A stretch of 5,888 nucleotides of DNA from Nitrosospira sp. (GCA_030453055.1 JAKDLC010000144.1:1-5888), one strand, 5' to 3'; shown: positions 1 through 5,519, numbered from the stretch's first letter. A program made the numbers and translations. Notes: generated by a model from the letters alone, not told the origin.

Positions 1-86
1 ATAGTAGCTATGTTCAGATCGGGTTTCTGATAATCGGATATGGTGTATCAAGACCTGCCCCCACTTCTCTGATAACCAATCATTCG

Positions 87-461
87 TTATTGCCCGGCAA
101 CTTCTCCTATCAGACTCAGCGCCGGAATATGCAAATCCCGATTCAGACGCCGAATCATCGGCAGCGTAAGCTTGCGCCTGCGACTGAGAATTTCATACAC
201 ACGGTTCATATTACCGATTATCGGCATCAAATCCTTCGGTTTCATGTCCGATTGTTCCATACGATATCTGATTGCCTCAATCGGGTCAGGCGCATCTATC
301 GCCCACTGTTTCGCCTCGTAATCCTCGATTAGCATTGCAAGGATTTCAAAGTGATCGCCCTCGGGCGTGTCAGGTTCTGGCTCGCTGTCAAAAAAAGACT
401 CTATCTCGCGCAAAGCCTCCTCGTATTCTTCTTCGTTTCGGATTGGTTTAAGGGGTTTCAT
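87..461 (-). CDS. higA: HigA-type antitoxin with C-terminal helix-turn-helix
   Basis: Antitoxin of a type II toxin-antitoxin pair. By family knowledge it binds and neutralises the HigB toxin encoded just upstream and represses the operon through its DNA-binding domain. The 124-residue protein has an acidic N-terminal half containing GDHFEILAMLIEDYE (residues 36-50), typical of the COG5499-like HigA group. An XRE-like helix-turn-helix follows at about residues 60-118, with MKPKDLMPIIGN and a basic RRRKLTLPMIRRLN stretch. The ATG lies 3 nt after the higB stop. A GGAG Shine-Dalgarno (minus strand, 475-472) lies inside the end of higB, which suggests translational coupling. The short spacer and toxin-first order are normal for hig loci. 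The protein looks intact. The family call is from pattern recognition; DNA binding to the upstream palindrome is inferred. Confidence 0.88.
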   Translation of the reverse strand: MKPLKPIRNEEEYEEALREIESFFDSEPEPDTPEGDHFEILAMLIEDYEAKQWAIDAPDPIEAIRYRMEQSDMKPKDLMPIIGNMNRVYEILSRRRKLTLPMIRRLNRDLHIPALSLIGEVAGQ

Positions 462-464
462 TGA

Positions 465-770
465 TTAATCACTCCATTCCACGGTCCCAGCGTTAACTCT
501 GTCGTATTCTTCATGGGTACCAATGAACTTAATAAAAATAATCCCACGTTTGTAGGCCACGGCAACAACAAGACGGTGCGTGTTACCCCTGATGTTAAAT
601 ACCACCCGGTTGTTCCCCACGATACTCGCGTTCCGGTACTGATTCTTTATATTCTGCGGCACAGTCCATGTGGCGTCGCTGGCCTCCTGATACCAAGCCT
701 TCAACGATTGTTCCGTGTCAGGATGCTTTTTCCAATAATTGACCAGGCTTTTTTTCGCGATTATCCGCAT
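465..770 (-). CDS. higB: HigB-type toxin, RelE-superfamily mRNA interferase
   Basis: Probable ribosome-dependent mRNA endonuclease of the HigB toxin family, which blocks translation when its antitoxin is lost. The 101-residue length is normal for the family. Recognisable features in order are the N-terminal MRIIAKKSLV strand and helix, KKHPDTEQSLKAWYQEA (residues 14-30) with the family HP and W, VVFNIRGNTHRL (56-67), and the hallmark FIGTHEEYDRV (82-92). The start is the only Met codon in the frame and fits the usual family N-terminus. It is the first gene of a two-gene minus-strand operon with higA. No clear Shine-Dalgarno precedes it (AATAAAAGCA then ATG). The predicted -10 box is so close that transcription could begin about 1 nt before the start codon. 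The coding sequence is intact, so the pair may be functional. Confidence 0.88.
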   Translation of the reverse strand: MRIIAKKSLVNYWKKHPDTEQSLKAWYQEASDATWTVPQNIKNQYRNASIVGNNRVVFNIRGNTHRLVVAVAYKRGIIFIKFIGTHEEYDRVNAGTVEWSD

Positions 771-777
771 TGCTTTT

Positions 778-806
778 ATTTTAGTCCCAGTTTGGGACTA
801 ATACAA
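778..806 (-). promoter_or_regulatory. Predicted higBA promoter
   Basis: On the minus strand, TTGTAT (806-801) and TAAAAT (783-778) are separated by exactly 17 bp, a reasonable sigma70 match. The predicted transcription start is near 771, one base upstream of the higB ATG at 770, so the mRNA would be leaderless or nearly so. This is a sequence prediction only. Confidence 0.5.
781..801. promoter_or_regulatory. Perfect palindrome, likely HigA/HigBA operator
   Basis: TTAGTCCCA (781-789) and TGGGACTAA (793-801) are perfect inverted 9-bp arms around a 3-bp GTT centre. The palindrome fills the spacer and touches both predicted promoter boxes of higBA. Autorepressing antitoxins of this class bind such palindromes, and occupancy here would block RNA polymerase. 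The palindrome is seen directly; its binding partner is inferred. Confidence 0.65.
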
Positions 807-862
807 GCGTTTACAGATGAATTTGCGTGTCTTTTGTAGTGTTGATATATTGTTTTTCCAGC

Positions 863-1150
863 GAGCAGTACGCATGGAGCAGTTACCCGGCGATGATAGG
901 TGCGATACCCGCATCTGCATGGCTTCATATTGATTGGTTGATGAGCCGGTTTGGGCAAACGTTTGCAGTTGCTTGTCGTCACTACGCACAGTTTGTAGCG
1001 GAAGGCAGCGGCACGCCCTCCCCTGGTTGCTTTGAAGGGGCAGGTTTTGCTGGGCACAGAACGTTTCGTCGAAAGCCTTCTGCCGCTCATCGAGAAAAAA
1101 GCAATGTGAAGAAATTGCCCAAAGCTCAACGCTCGGCGCACCAAACCTGC
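863..1150 (+). pseudogene. Decayed C-terminal fragment of a REP-associated tyrosine transposase (RAYT, Y1/IS200-like)
   Basis: Conceptual translation gives a broken RAYT-like C-terminus. From 863 the frame reads EQYAWSSYPAMIGAIPASAW, then LHIDWLMSRFG and a Y..FVAEGSGTPSPG stretch, matching the family pattern W-SSY-A--G---PAWL--DWLL--FG...Y--FVAEG. Near 1022 the homology jumps one frame to VALKGQVLLGTERFVESLLP then LIEKKAM, ending at TGA 1107-1109. It then resumes in another frame as PKAQRSAH from 1118. The N-terminal part with the HUH motif and catalytic Tyr is absent: nothing RAYT-like is readable between the higBA promoter and 863. So this is a 5'-truncated relic with at least two frameshifts and a stop, and it cannot encode an active enzyme. 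It ends just before the rlmB start codon. RAYTs act on REP hairpins, and one such hairpin lies just past rlmB. The identification is by remembered family patterns. Confidence 0.72.
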
Positions 1151-1157
1151 TTAAAGA

Positions 1158-1907
1158 ATGTCCAATTTCCGTCTTATTTTCGGCTTTCATGCCGTTACCA
1201 GCCGTCTGCGGCAGAACCCGGGCAGTATTAAGGAAATTTTTCTTGATCCCGCTCGTCGCGATCAGCGTGCGCGTGACTTGGCAAAACTCGCCGAGGACCA
1301 GGGCGTTCGACTGATCTCCTGCGATAATACAAGACTCGCGGGCATGGCGGGCGATGCCCGCCATCAGGGCGTGGCGGCAAATATCGATGCGTCGCGCAGT
1401 CACGTGGATATCGAAGATGTGCTCGACACGCTCACTGAACCGGCCCTGCTTTTGGTGCTGGACGGGATTCATGATCCGCATAATCTGGGCGCATGCCTGC
1501 GAGTGGCGGATGCCTTTGGCGTCCATGCCGTAATTGCGCCAAAAGACCGTGCGGTCGGCCTTACCGCTACGGTACACAAGGTGGCGAGTGGCGCCGCCGA
1601 CGCCGTACCGTATATTTCCGTAACCAATCTGGCCCGTACGTTACGAGAATTGAAACAGCGCGGCATATCGGTGATCGGAGCCGCCGCTGACGCAGACAGC
1701 GATCTCAACTCCGTCACGCTCAATGGACCGATTGCCTGGGTGCTGGGCGCCGAGGAGAAAGGCATGCGCCGGCTTACGCGAGAAACCTGTGACTGGCTCG
1801 TATCCATTCCCATGCTGGGTAGCGTAGAGAATCTGAATGTTTCAGTCAGCGCCGGCATATGCTTGTTCGAGACGCACCGGCAGCGAGTGAGGTCGACGGC
1901 GACATAA
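1158..1907 (+). CDS. rlmB: 23S rRNA (guanosine-2'-O-)-methyltransferase RlmB
   Basis: SpoU/TrmH-family (SPOUT) methyltransferase that uses S-adenosylmethionine to methylate the ribose of a guanosine in 23S rRNA (Gm2251 in E. coli) during large-subunit assembly. Its 249 residues compare with 243 in E. coli. The N-terminal substrate-binding domain (about 5-78) opens with [20 protein letters not shown]. The catalytic knot domain carries motif 1, [16 protein letters not shown] (106-121, with N109 and R115), motif 2, [12 protein letters not shown] (195-206, with E199), and motif 3, [17 protein letters not shown] (217-233). These match the family's conserved residues. The start is forced: an in-frame TAA at 1152-1154 lies two codons upstream of the ATG. 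The Shine-Dalgarno is weak (AAAGA, touching the ATG). RAYT debris fills the upstream DNA, and I see no convincing promoter there. In relatives rnr often precedes rlmB; here higBA and the relic lie upstream instead. Confidence 0.96.
   Translation: MSNFRLIFGFHAVTSRLRQNPGSIKEIFLDPARRDQRARDLAKLAEDQGVRLISCDNTRLAGMAGDARHQGVAANIDASRSHVDIEDVLDTLTEPALLLVLDGIHDPHNLGACLRVADAFGVHAVIAPKDRAVGLTATVHKVASGAADAVPYISVTNLARTLRELKQRGISVIGAAADADSDLNSVTLNGPIAWVLGAEEKGMRRLTRETCDWLVSIPMLGSVENLNVSVSAGICLFETHRQRVRSTAT
1344..1364. repeat. Perfect GC-rich inverted repeat inside rlmB
   Basis: ATGGCGGGC (1344-1352) and GCCCGCCAT (1356-1364) are perfect 9-bp arms around GAT. They encode the MAGDARH part of RlmB. The mRNA could form a very stable hairpin, but codon choice in a conserved segment may explain it by chance. 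No function is assigned. Confidence 0.6.
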
Positions 1908-1950
1908 TAACAAGGGTAGATTGTTGTGGTCTGCACAGCGCAGGGAGATT

Positions 1951-1979
1951 GTCGGATTACGCTCGCTGATCCGACCTAC
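1951..1979 (-). repeat. REP-like hairpin with GTAG foot
   Basis: GTCGGAT (1951-1957) pairs with ATCCGAC (1969-1975), and a T-G wobble and an A-T pair extend the stem around a short loop. On the minus strand the tetranucleotide GTAG (1979-1976) directly precedes the hairpin. That is the arrangement of REP sequences recognised by RAYT transposases. It lies 43 bp after rlmB. With no T-tract it is not a canonical terminator, though it could stabilise the rlmB 3' end. The hairpin and tetranucleotide are seen; REP status needs genome-wide copies. Confidence 0.7.
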
Positions 1980-2040
1980 AAAAACTGCGCAATCATCACG
2001 CTAATTTATGAAACGTCCGGGCTGCAAATTCTTTTGCCAA

Positions 2041-2069
2041 TTGATATTTCTTTCCTGATTCAGTATAGT
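2041..2069 (+). promoter_or_regulatory. Sigma70-type promoter of the rpsF operon
   Basis: TTGATA (2041-2046) and TATAGT (2064-2069) each differ from consensus at one base and are separated by the optimal 17 bp. Transcription would begin near 2076, giving a leader of about 59 nt that contains the S6:S18-like hairpin and the rpsF Shine-Dalgarno. It is the best promoter match I found in the window and fits a highly expressed ribosomal operon. Confidence 0.75.
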
Positions 2070-2088
2070 TTCGACCTCTTCAACCCTT

Positions 2089-2114
2089 GCCCCACCGTCC
2101 GCATCGCGGGGGGC
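2089..2114 (+). promoter_or_regulatory. S6:S18 complex-binding leader motif
   Basis: The rpsF leader folds as an outer stem GCCCC (2089-2093) with GGGGC (2110-2114), and an inner stem CCGC (2099-2102) with GCGG (2106-2109) closed by an AUC loop. A 5-nt bulge, ACCGU (2094-2098), on the 5' side carries a CCG. This matches the described S6:S18 autoregulatory motif: a CCG in a bulge flanked by a stem and a hairpin, mimicking the S6:S18 site in 16S rRNA. It ends 9 nt before the AAGGAG Shine-Dalgarno (2124-2129), so bound S6:S18 could hinder initiation on rpsF and, by coupling, on the genes after it. The structure is read by eye; binding is inferred from the family. Confidence 0.78.
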
Positions 2115-2134
2115 TCTACCCATAAGGAGATTGC

Positions 2135-2512
2135 ATGCGACATTACGAAATCGTTTTCATCGTCCACCCCGATCAGAGCGAGCAAGTATCCGCAATGATC
2201 GAGCGGTACCGCGGCATTGTAACCGCCAGGAATGGCCGGGTTCATCGCCTGGAAGACTGGGGACGCCGCCAGCTCACCTATCTGATCCAGAAGGTTCACA
2301 AGGCGCATTATGTGCTAATGAACATCGAATGCGATCAGGAGACTCTTGACGAACTGGATCATGCGTTCAAATTCAATGACGCGATATTACGCCATTTGAC
2401 TATCAAGATGGATGGGCCGGTGACCGCGGCCTCGCCGATGATGCGCGAAGAAAGGGCCAGGCCGGCCTCGCCTGCAGCAGACGAGCTCCGAGAAACCACC
2501 CTCGCAACGTAG
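2135..2512 (+). CDS. rpsF: 30S ribosomal protein S6
   Basis: Small-subunit ribosomal protein bS6, which heterodimerises with S18 on the 16S rRNA central domain during platform assembly. The ferredoxin-like S6 domain covers about residues 1-93, starting [18 protein letters not shown] and including the family segment [20 protein letters not shown] (34-53). It is followed by [11 protein letters not shown] and the C-terminal [13 protein letters not shown] variable Ala/Glu/Arg-rich tail ends the 125-residue protein, slightly shorter than the 131-135 of E. coli. The ATG has a strong AAGGAG Shine-Dalgarno 5 nt upstream. It is the first gene of rpsF-priB-rpsR-rplI and is probably autoregulated through the leader hairpin. 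Its TAG stop lies in the same frame as priB, with one codon between that stop and the priB start. Confidence 0.97.
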   Translation: MRHYEIVFIVHPDQSEQVSAMIERYRGIVTARNGRVHRLEDWGRRQLTYLIQKVHKAHYVLMNIECDQETLDELDHAFKFNDAILRHLTIKMDGPVTAASPMMREERARPASPAADELRETTLAT

Positions 2513-2515
2513 TCA

Positions 2516-2812
2516 TTGAACTGCAACCAGACGGTAATTTGCGGCACGATCATCCAGGTCGACGGTCTGCGTTACACGCCCGCGGGAGTGGCGGTGACGG
2601 AGTTCAAAATCAGCCACGTCTCGCGTCAGATTGAAGCGGGCAAGCTGCGCCAGATAGAGTGTGAAATTTCCGCGATTGCGCTGTCTCGGTTGGCTGAAAC
2701 CGTTGCCGGTATGACGACTGGCGACAAGGTAAAGTTGACGGGCTTTCTGGCAAAAAAAAGCCGCATGAGTTTGCAATTGGTGTTGCACGTGAGCAACGTA
2801 GATATAATCTGA
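2516..2812 (+). CDS. priB: Primosomal replication protein N (PriB), TTG start
   Basis: Small single-strand-DNA-binding OB-fold protein that, by family knowledge, works with PriA and DnaT to reload DnaB at stalled forks. The 98-residue length is normal. Family wording is visible in VDGLRYTPAGVAVTEFKISHV (about 17-37), QIEAGKLRQIECEISAIAL (38-56), and the C-terminal KLTGFLAKKSRMSLQLVLHV then SNVDII. The start must be TTG at 2516-2518: the rpsF TAG is in frame with only one codon (TCA) between, and the first in-frame ATG falls near residue 66, inside the fold. No Shine-Dalgarno is evident. A weak start 3 nt after the S6 stop implies translation by termination-reinitiation, at a level below the ribosomal proteins. 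Its placement between S6 and S18 is the classic proteobacterial order. Confidence 0.93.
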   Translation: MNCNQTVICGTIIQVDGLRYTPAGVAVTEFKISHVSRQIEAGKLRQIECEISAIALSRLAETVAGMTTGDKVKLTGFLAKKSRMSLQLVLHVSNVDII

Positions 2813-2830
2813 TGAAATAGGAAAAAAATT

Positions 2831-3115
2831 ATGGCTCGTTTTACTTCAAGACGTAAAGATGGCAAGGACAAAGAGAAGGACAAGAAAGCCAATCGCCCTT
2901 TATTCAAGCGCAGGAAATTTTGCCGCTTCACCGCGGAAGGCATCCAGACGGTGGATTACAAGGATGTTGAGTTACTGAAGGATTTCATCAATGAAAATGG
3001 CAGAATCATTCCTGCACGTATTACGGGCACGAAATCGCGTTACCAGCGCCAGTTGAGTATCGCCATCGAGCGTGCGCGCTTTCTCGCGTTGCTTCCTTAT
3101 ACTGATCTACACTGA
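2831..3115 (+). CDS. rpsR: 30S ribosomal protein S18
   Basis: Small-subunit protein bS18, partner of S6 on the 16S rRNA platform and expected co-ligand of the rpsF leader motif. The conserved core is [20 protein letters not shown] (23-42), then [11 protein letters not shown], and [20 protein letters not shown] (58-77) followed by the hallmark [12 protein letters not shown]. At 94 residues it exceeds the 75 of E. coli because of an N-terminal Lys/Arg/Asp-rich extension (about residues 4-22, with [11 protein letters not shown]). Extensions of this kind are common in betaproteobacterial S18 and are probably disordered. The ATG follows an AGGA Shine-Dalgarno (2819-2822) and lies 18 nt after priB. 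The single Cys31 in KFC is kept. Confidence 0.97.
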   Translation: MARFTSRRKDGKDKEKDKKANRPLFKRRKFCRFTAEGIQTVDYKDVELLKDFINENGRIIPARITGTKSRYQRQLSIAIERARFLALLPYTDLH

Positions 3116-3126
3116 GGGGTCACAGC

Positions 3127-3582
3127 ATGCAGATCATACTGATGGAAAAAGTGGCCAACCTCGGCCAGTTGGGTGATGTAGTCAAAGTGAAAAACGGTTA
3201 TGCGCGGAATTTTTTGATTCCACAGGGCAAGGCAAAGCGGGCAACTCAGGCCGCCATTGCCGAGTTCGAGGTAAAGCGCGCCGAATTGGAAAAAACACAG
3301 GCGGAGGTCTTGGCTGCCGCTCAGGCCCACGCAGCCAGACTGGACGGATTGATGGTGCAGATTACCCAGAAAGCCGGGGTGGATGGCAAGCTGTTTGGTT
3401 CGGTCACTAACGCCGATATCGAGGAAGCGCTCAAAGAGCAGGGCTTCGAGATCGAGCGATCGATGATACGTATGCCGCAAGGCTCGTTAAAGCAGGTGGG
3501 CGACTACCCGTTGACTATCGCTCTGCACAGCGACGTACAGGCGCATATCGTCGTATCAGTCCTGGGTGAAGCCGGTTCCTGA
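3127..3582 (+). CDS. rplI: 50S ribosomal protein L9
   Basis: Large-subunit protein bL9, an elongated two-domain protein at the base of the L1 stalk that binds 23S rRNA and limits frameshifting and ribosome crowding. The N-terminal RNA-binding domain begins [20 protein letters not shown] and contains the invariant [18 protein letters not shown] (residues 19-36). A long Ala/Glu-rich connecting helix spans about 40-76, and the C-terminal domain includes [20 protein letters not shown] (88-107). The 151 residues compare with 149 in E. coli. A GAGGGG Shine-Dalgarno overlaps the rpsR stop region, 11 nt separate the genes, and the ATG start matches the family N-terminus exactly. It is the last gene of the operon, followed 20 nt later by a strong terminator. 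Confidence 0.97.
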   Translation: MQIILMEKVANLGQLGDVVKVKNGYARNFLIPQGKAKRATQAAIAEFEVKRAELEKTQAEVLAAAQAHAARLDGLMVQITQKAGVDGKLFGSVTNADIEEALKEQGFEIERSMIRMPQGSLKQVGDYPLTIALHSDVQAHIVVSVLGEAGS

Positions 3583-3602
3583 ACGCGCTTCCCCTCGGGC
3601 GG

Positions 3603-3639
3603 TTGGAAAGGGCTGTTGGCAGCCCTTTCCAATTTTTTT
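3603..3639 (+). terminator. Intrinsic terminator of the rpsF-priB-rpsR-rplI operon
   Basis: TTGGAAAGGGCTG (3603-3615) and CAGCCCTTTCCAA (3620-3632) form a perfect 13-bp stem with a TTGG loop, followed at once by seven Ts (3633-3639). This is a textbook Rho-independent terminator 20 nt after the rplI stop. It separates the ribosomal operon from dnaB. Confidence 0.95.
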
Positions 3640-3795
3640 CCACTCCCTCGCAGCCTGTCGGATTTTAAGCGCCGAGCCGGTCCATATTCGCCGCTTATTC
3701 GGCTAATAGAATCGCCATTGGCCTTCAGAACGCCAAAATCTGTCCTCGCCCAGTCACTTTTTCGCTTCGATTCTTCAAGTTCGACAAGCTGCTAG

Positions 3796-3804
3796 TGGTA
3801 AAAT
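3796..3804 (+). promoter_or_regulatory. Possible extended -10 promoter for dnaB
   Basis: TGGTAAAAT (3796-3804) is an extended -10 element of the form TGnTAAAAT. No good -35 is visible; the nearest is a weak TTCAAG at 3774-3779 with 19-bp spacing. Initiation would fall near 3811, giving a leader of about 27 nt before the dnaB ATG. A promoter is needed here because a strong terminator lies upstream. Confidence 0.45.
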
Positions 3805-3837
3805 CTTCCCGGATACTTGTCTCGTCACCTGGATTTC

Positions 3838-5226
3838 ATGGCTCAATTTCTCACCGCGGCCGCTGACGATCAGTTGGTTGAATCCTACAAAATGCCGCCG
3901 CACTCGGTTGAAGCGGAGCAGTCTGTGCTGGGTGGATTGATGCTGGATAATCACGCCTGGGACAAGGTCGCCGACGTCATCACCGAGGACGATTTTTACC
4001 GGCAGGACCATCGCCTCATTTACCGCCACATCTGCAAGCTGGTTGAGCACAGTAAACCGGCGGACGTAGTGACCGTCGCGGAGTCGCTTGAAATATCCGC
4101 CGAGCTGCAAAACGTCGGAGGATTGGCCTATGTGGGCGTGATGGTTCAAAATACGCCATCGGCAGCCAATATTCGCCGCTATGCGGAAATTGTGCGGGAG
4201 CGGTCGGTGATGCGCAAGCTTGCCCAAGTCGGGTCAGAGATCGTTGACTCATCGTATAATCCTGCGGGACGCTCTGCTGCGAATCTGCTGGACGAAGCCG
4301 AAGCCAGAGTGTTTGAAATCGCCGAGGCGGGCGCACGGGGAAGACAAGGCTTCGTCGACATCCAGCCACTCCTGAAGCAAGTCGTGGAGCGTATCGAGAC
4401 ACTCTACAATCAGGACAATCCCAGCGATGTGACCGGCATTGCCACCGGGTTCCATGATCTCGATCAGAAAACCTCCGGTTTTCAGCCGGGCGACCTGGTC
4501 ATTGTCGCTGGCAGGCCGTCCATGGGTAAAACCGCATTCTCCCTTAATATAGCCGAGCATGTGGCGCTGGAACTGGAAAAACCGGTGGCGGTATTCAGCA
4601 TGGAAATGGGGGGAACGCAGCTGGCGATGCGGATGCTGGGCTCCGTGGGCCGATTGGATCAGCACAAGGTGCGTACCGGCCGCTTGCAGGACGAAGATTG
4701 GTCCAAGCTGACCCATGCCCTGGGCAAGCTGAACGACGCACCTCTGTTTATTGACGAAAGCGCGGCCTTGAATGCATTGGAACTAAGGGCGCGGTCGCGA
4801 CGACTTCATCGCCAGCATGGCGAACTGGGATTGATCGTGGTGGATTATTTACAGCTCATGTCTGCCAGTAGTCAGGGCGAGAATCGCGCCACTGAAATTT
4901 CAGAAATTTCACGTTCGCTGAAAGCATTGGCGAAAGAATTACAGGTACCTGTAGTCGCGTTATCCCAATTGAACCGCAGCCTGGAGCAGCGCCCGAACAA
5001 GCGCCCGGTGATGTCGGATTTGCGCGAGTCCGGCGCCATCGAACAGGATGCGGATTTGATTCTGTTCATCTACCGTGATGAAGTCTACAACCCCGAGACA
5101 CAGGACAAGGGAATCGCCGAAATCATTATTGGCAAGCAGCGCAACGGCCCCATCGGTAAAGTCGATCTTACCTTTCTTGGCGAATATACGAGGTTTGAGA
5201 GCCACGCCAGATCCGGACAGTATTAA
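3838..5226 (+). CDS. dnaB: Replicative DNA helicase DnaB
   Basis: Hexameric 5'-3' helicase that unwinds DNA at the replication fork and recruits primase. Residue numbers are from the ATG at 3838 (462 aa, close to the usual 450-470). The N-terminal DnaB domain opens with MPPHSVEAEQSVLGGLMLDN (about 19-38) and runs to about residue 123. The RecA-like domain holds Walker A GRPSMGKTAF (225-234), catalytic Glu in FSMEM (E256), Walker B LIVVDYLQLM (332-341), the ALSQLNRSLEQR loop (374-385), SDLRESGAIEQDAD (393-406), and the arginine-finger segment KQRNGPIG (433-440). All key residues are present, and no intein interrupts the P-loop. An in-frame TTG at 3817 would add seven residues, but it lies only about 6 nt after the predicted transcription start, so the ATG is preferred. 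The Shine-Dalgarno is weak. The TAA stop lies within the left TTAAT repeat flanking the MITE-like element. Confidence 0.97.
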   Translation: MAQFLTAAADDQLVESYKMPPHSVEAEQSVLGGLMLDNHAWDKVADVITEDDFYRQDHRLIYRHICKLVEHSKPADVVTVAESLEISAELQNVGGLAYVGVMVQNTPSAANIRRYAEIVRERSVMRKLAQVGSEIVDSSYNPAGRSAANLLDEAEARVFEIAEAGARGRQGFVDIQPLLKQVVERIETLYNQDNPSDVTGIATGFHDLDQKTSGFQPGDLVIVAGRPSMGKTAFSLNIAEHVALELEKPVAVFSMEMGGTQLAMRMLGSVGRLDQHKVRTGRLQDEDWSKLTHALGKLNDAPLFIDESAALNALELRARSRRLHRQHGELGLIVVDYLQLMSASSQGENRATEISEISRSLKALAKELQVPVVALSQLNRSLEQRPNKRPVMSDLRESGAIEQDADLILFIYRDEVYNPETQDKGIAEIIIGKQRNGPIGKVDLTFLGEYTRFESHARSGQY

Positions 5227-5469
5227 TCCTAAATCCGGTAGTTGACCGCTCATTTAATGGATCAGCATTATGATTAATAACGATATTTCGTATTATTGGG
5301 TTCTCACCTTCCGGATGAGGCCCGCTACGGGATGAATTGCACGGTTTTTGCGGCACATGGCTGCGTTGCAACTCCTTGGAATGGAACGACCATTCCGCGT
5401 CGTTGCGCCTTGCCCTGCGCCCCAAAAACTGCACACTTCACCCCGTCCAACTACCGGATTTAGGTTAAT
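5223..5469. mobile_element. MITE-like element with 17-bp terminal inverted repeats and TTAAT target duplication
   Basis: CCTAAATCCGGTAGTTG (5228-5244) and CAACTACCGGATTTAGG (5448-5464) are perfect 17-bp inverted repeats bounding 237 bp. TTAAT occurs immediately outside each end (5223-5227 and 5465-5469) and looks like a target-site duplication. No transposase is encoded inside. Behind the left end is an AT-rich stretch (about 5245-5300), then a long imperfect palindrome that reaches almost to the right end. Removing the element plus one TTAAT restores a continuous dnaB stop and downstream sequence, so the insertion left DnaB unchanged. It fills the gap between the convergent dnaB and phoH-family genes. 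The repeats are seen directly; mobility and the source transposase are inferred. Because TTAA is itself palindromic, the duplication could instead be an imperfect extension of the inverted repeat. Confidence 0.78.
5330..5445. repeat. Long imperfect palindrome inside the MITE-like element
   Basis: The centre is GGAATGG (5378-5384), loop AACGA, CCATTCC (5390-5396). Outward from it, the left arm (to about 5330) and right arm (to about 5445) stay complementary in blocks: GTTGCA with CGTTGC, GGTTTTTG with CAAAAACTGC, GGGATGAATTGC with GCACACTTCACCCC. There are scattered mismatches and a small indel. Transcribed from either side it would give a long hairpin, so it may act as a 3'-end structure for dnaB and the convergent gene. 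No T-tract supports intrinsic termination. Confidence 0.7.
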
Positions 5470-5519
5470 TCAAGCTGTGCCGACCGGGGAGCAAGCCTCA
5501 TCGTTCCCCTATGGCCTGG

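Noticed and set aside
1..86. Possible gene or terminator downstream of higA
   Set aside because: Only a short TGATA...TATCA inverted match (28-50) is visible, with no T-tract and no convincing frame. Nothing can be supported in this stretch.
827..1231. 134-codon plus-strand frame as a real gene
   Set aside because: Only its middle resembles RAYT; the homology leaves the frame near 1022, and the frame then runs into rlmB out of phase. It is annotated as a pseudogene instead.
798..1577. 259-codon open frame on the minus strand
   Set aside because: It lies antisense to the RAYT relic and to rlmB, has no recognisable domain, and its composition follows the complementary coding strand.
1926..2198. 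90-codon plus-strand frame between rlmB and rpsF
   Set aside because: It spans the REP-like hairpin, the rpsF promoter and leader, and enters rpsF out of frame, with no protein family signal.
3640..3795. REP-like TGTCGGATT (3656-3664) and a GCCG/CGGC mini-hairpin before dnaB
   Set aside because: The REP-like half has no matching second arm or GTAG foot, and the mini-hairpin is only 4 bp. No DnaA-box cluster or origin-like structure was seen.
4016..4716. Several minus-strand frames of 60-155 codons inside dnaB
   Set aside because: They are antisense to well-conserved DnaB coding sequence, with no start signals or recognisable motifs.
5228..5464. Integron attC site or CRISPR-like structure after dnaB
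   Set aside because: There are no attC core sites or spaced direct repeats. Perfect terminal inverted repeats with a short direct duplication fit a MITE better.
5486..5509. GGGGA...TCCCC hairpin as a terminator between dnaB and the phoH-family gene
   Set aside because: The stem is about 7 bp with a wobble, the loop is 10 nt, and neither strand has a T-tract after it; too weak to annotate.
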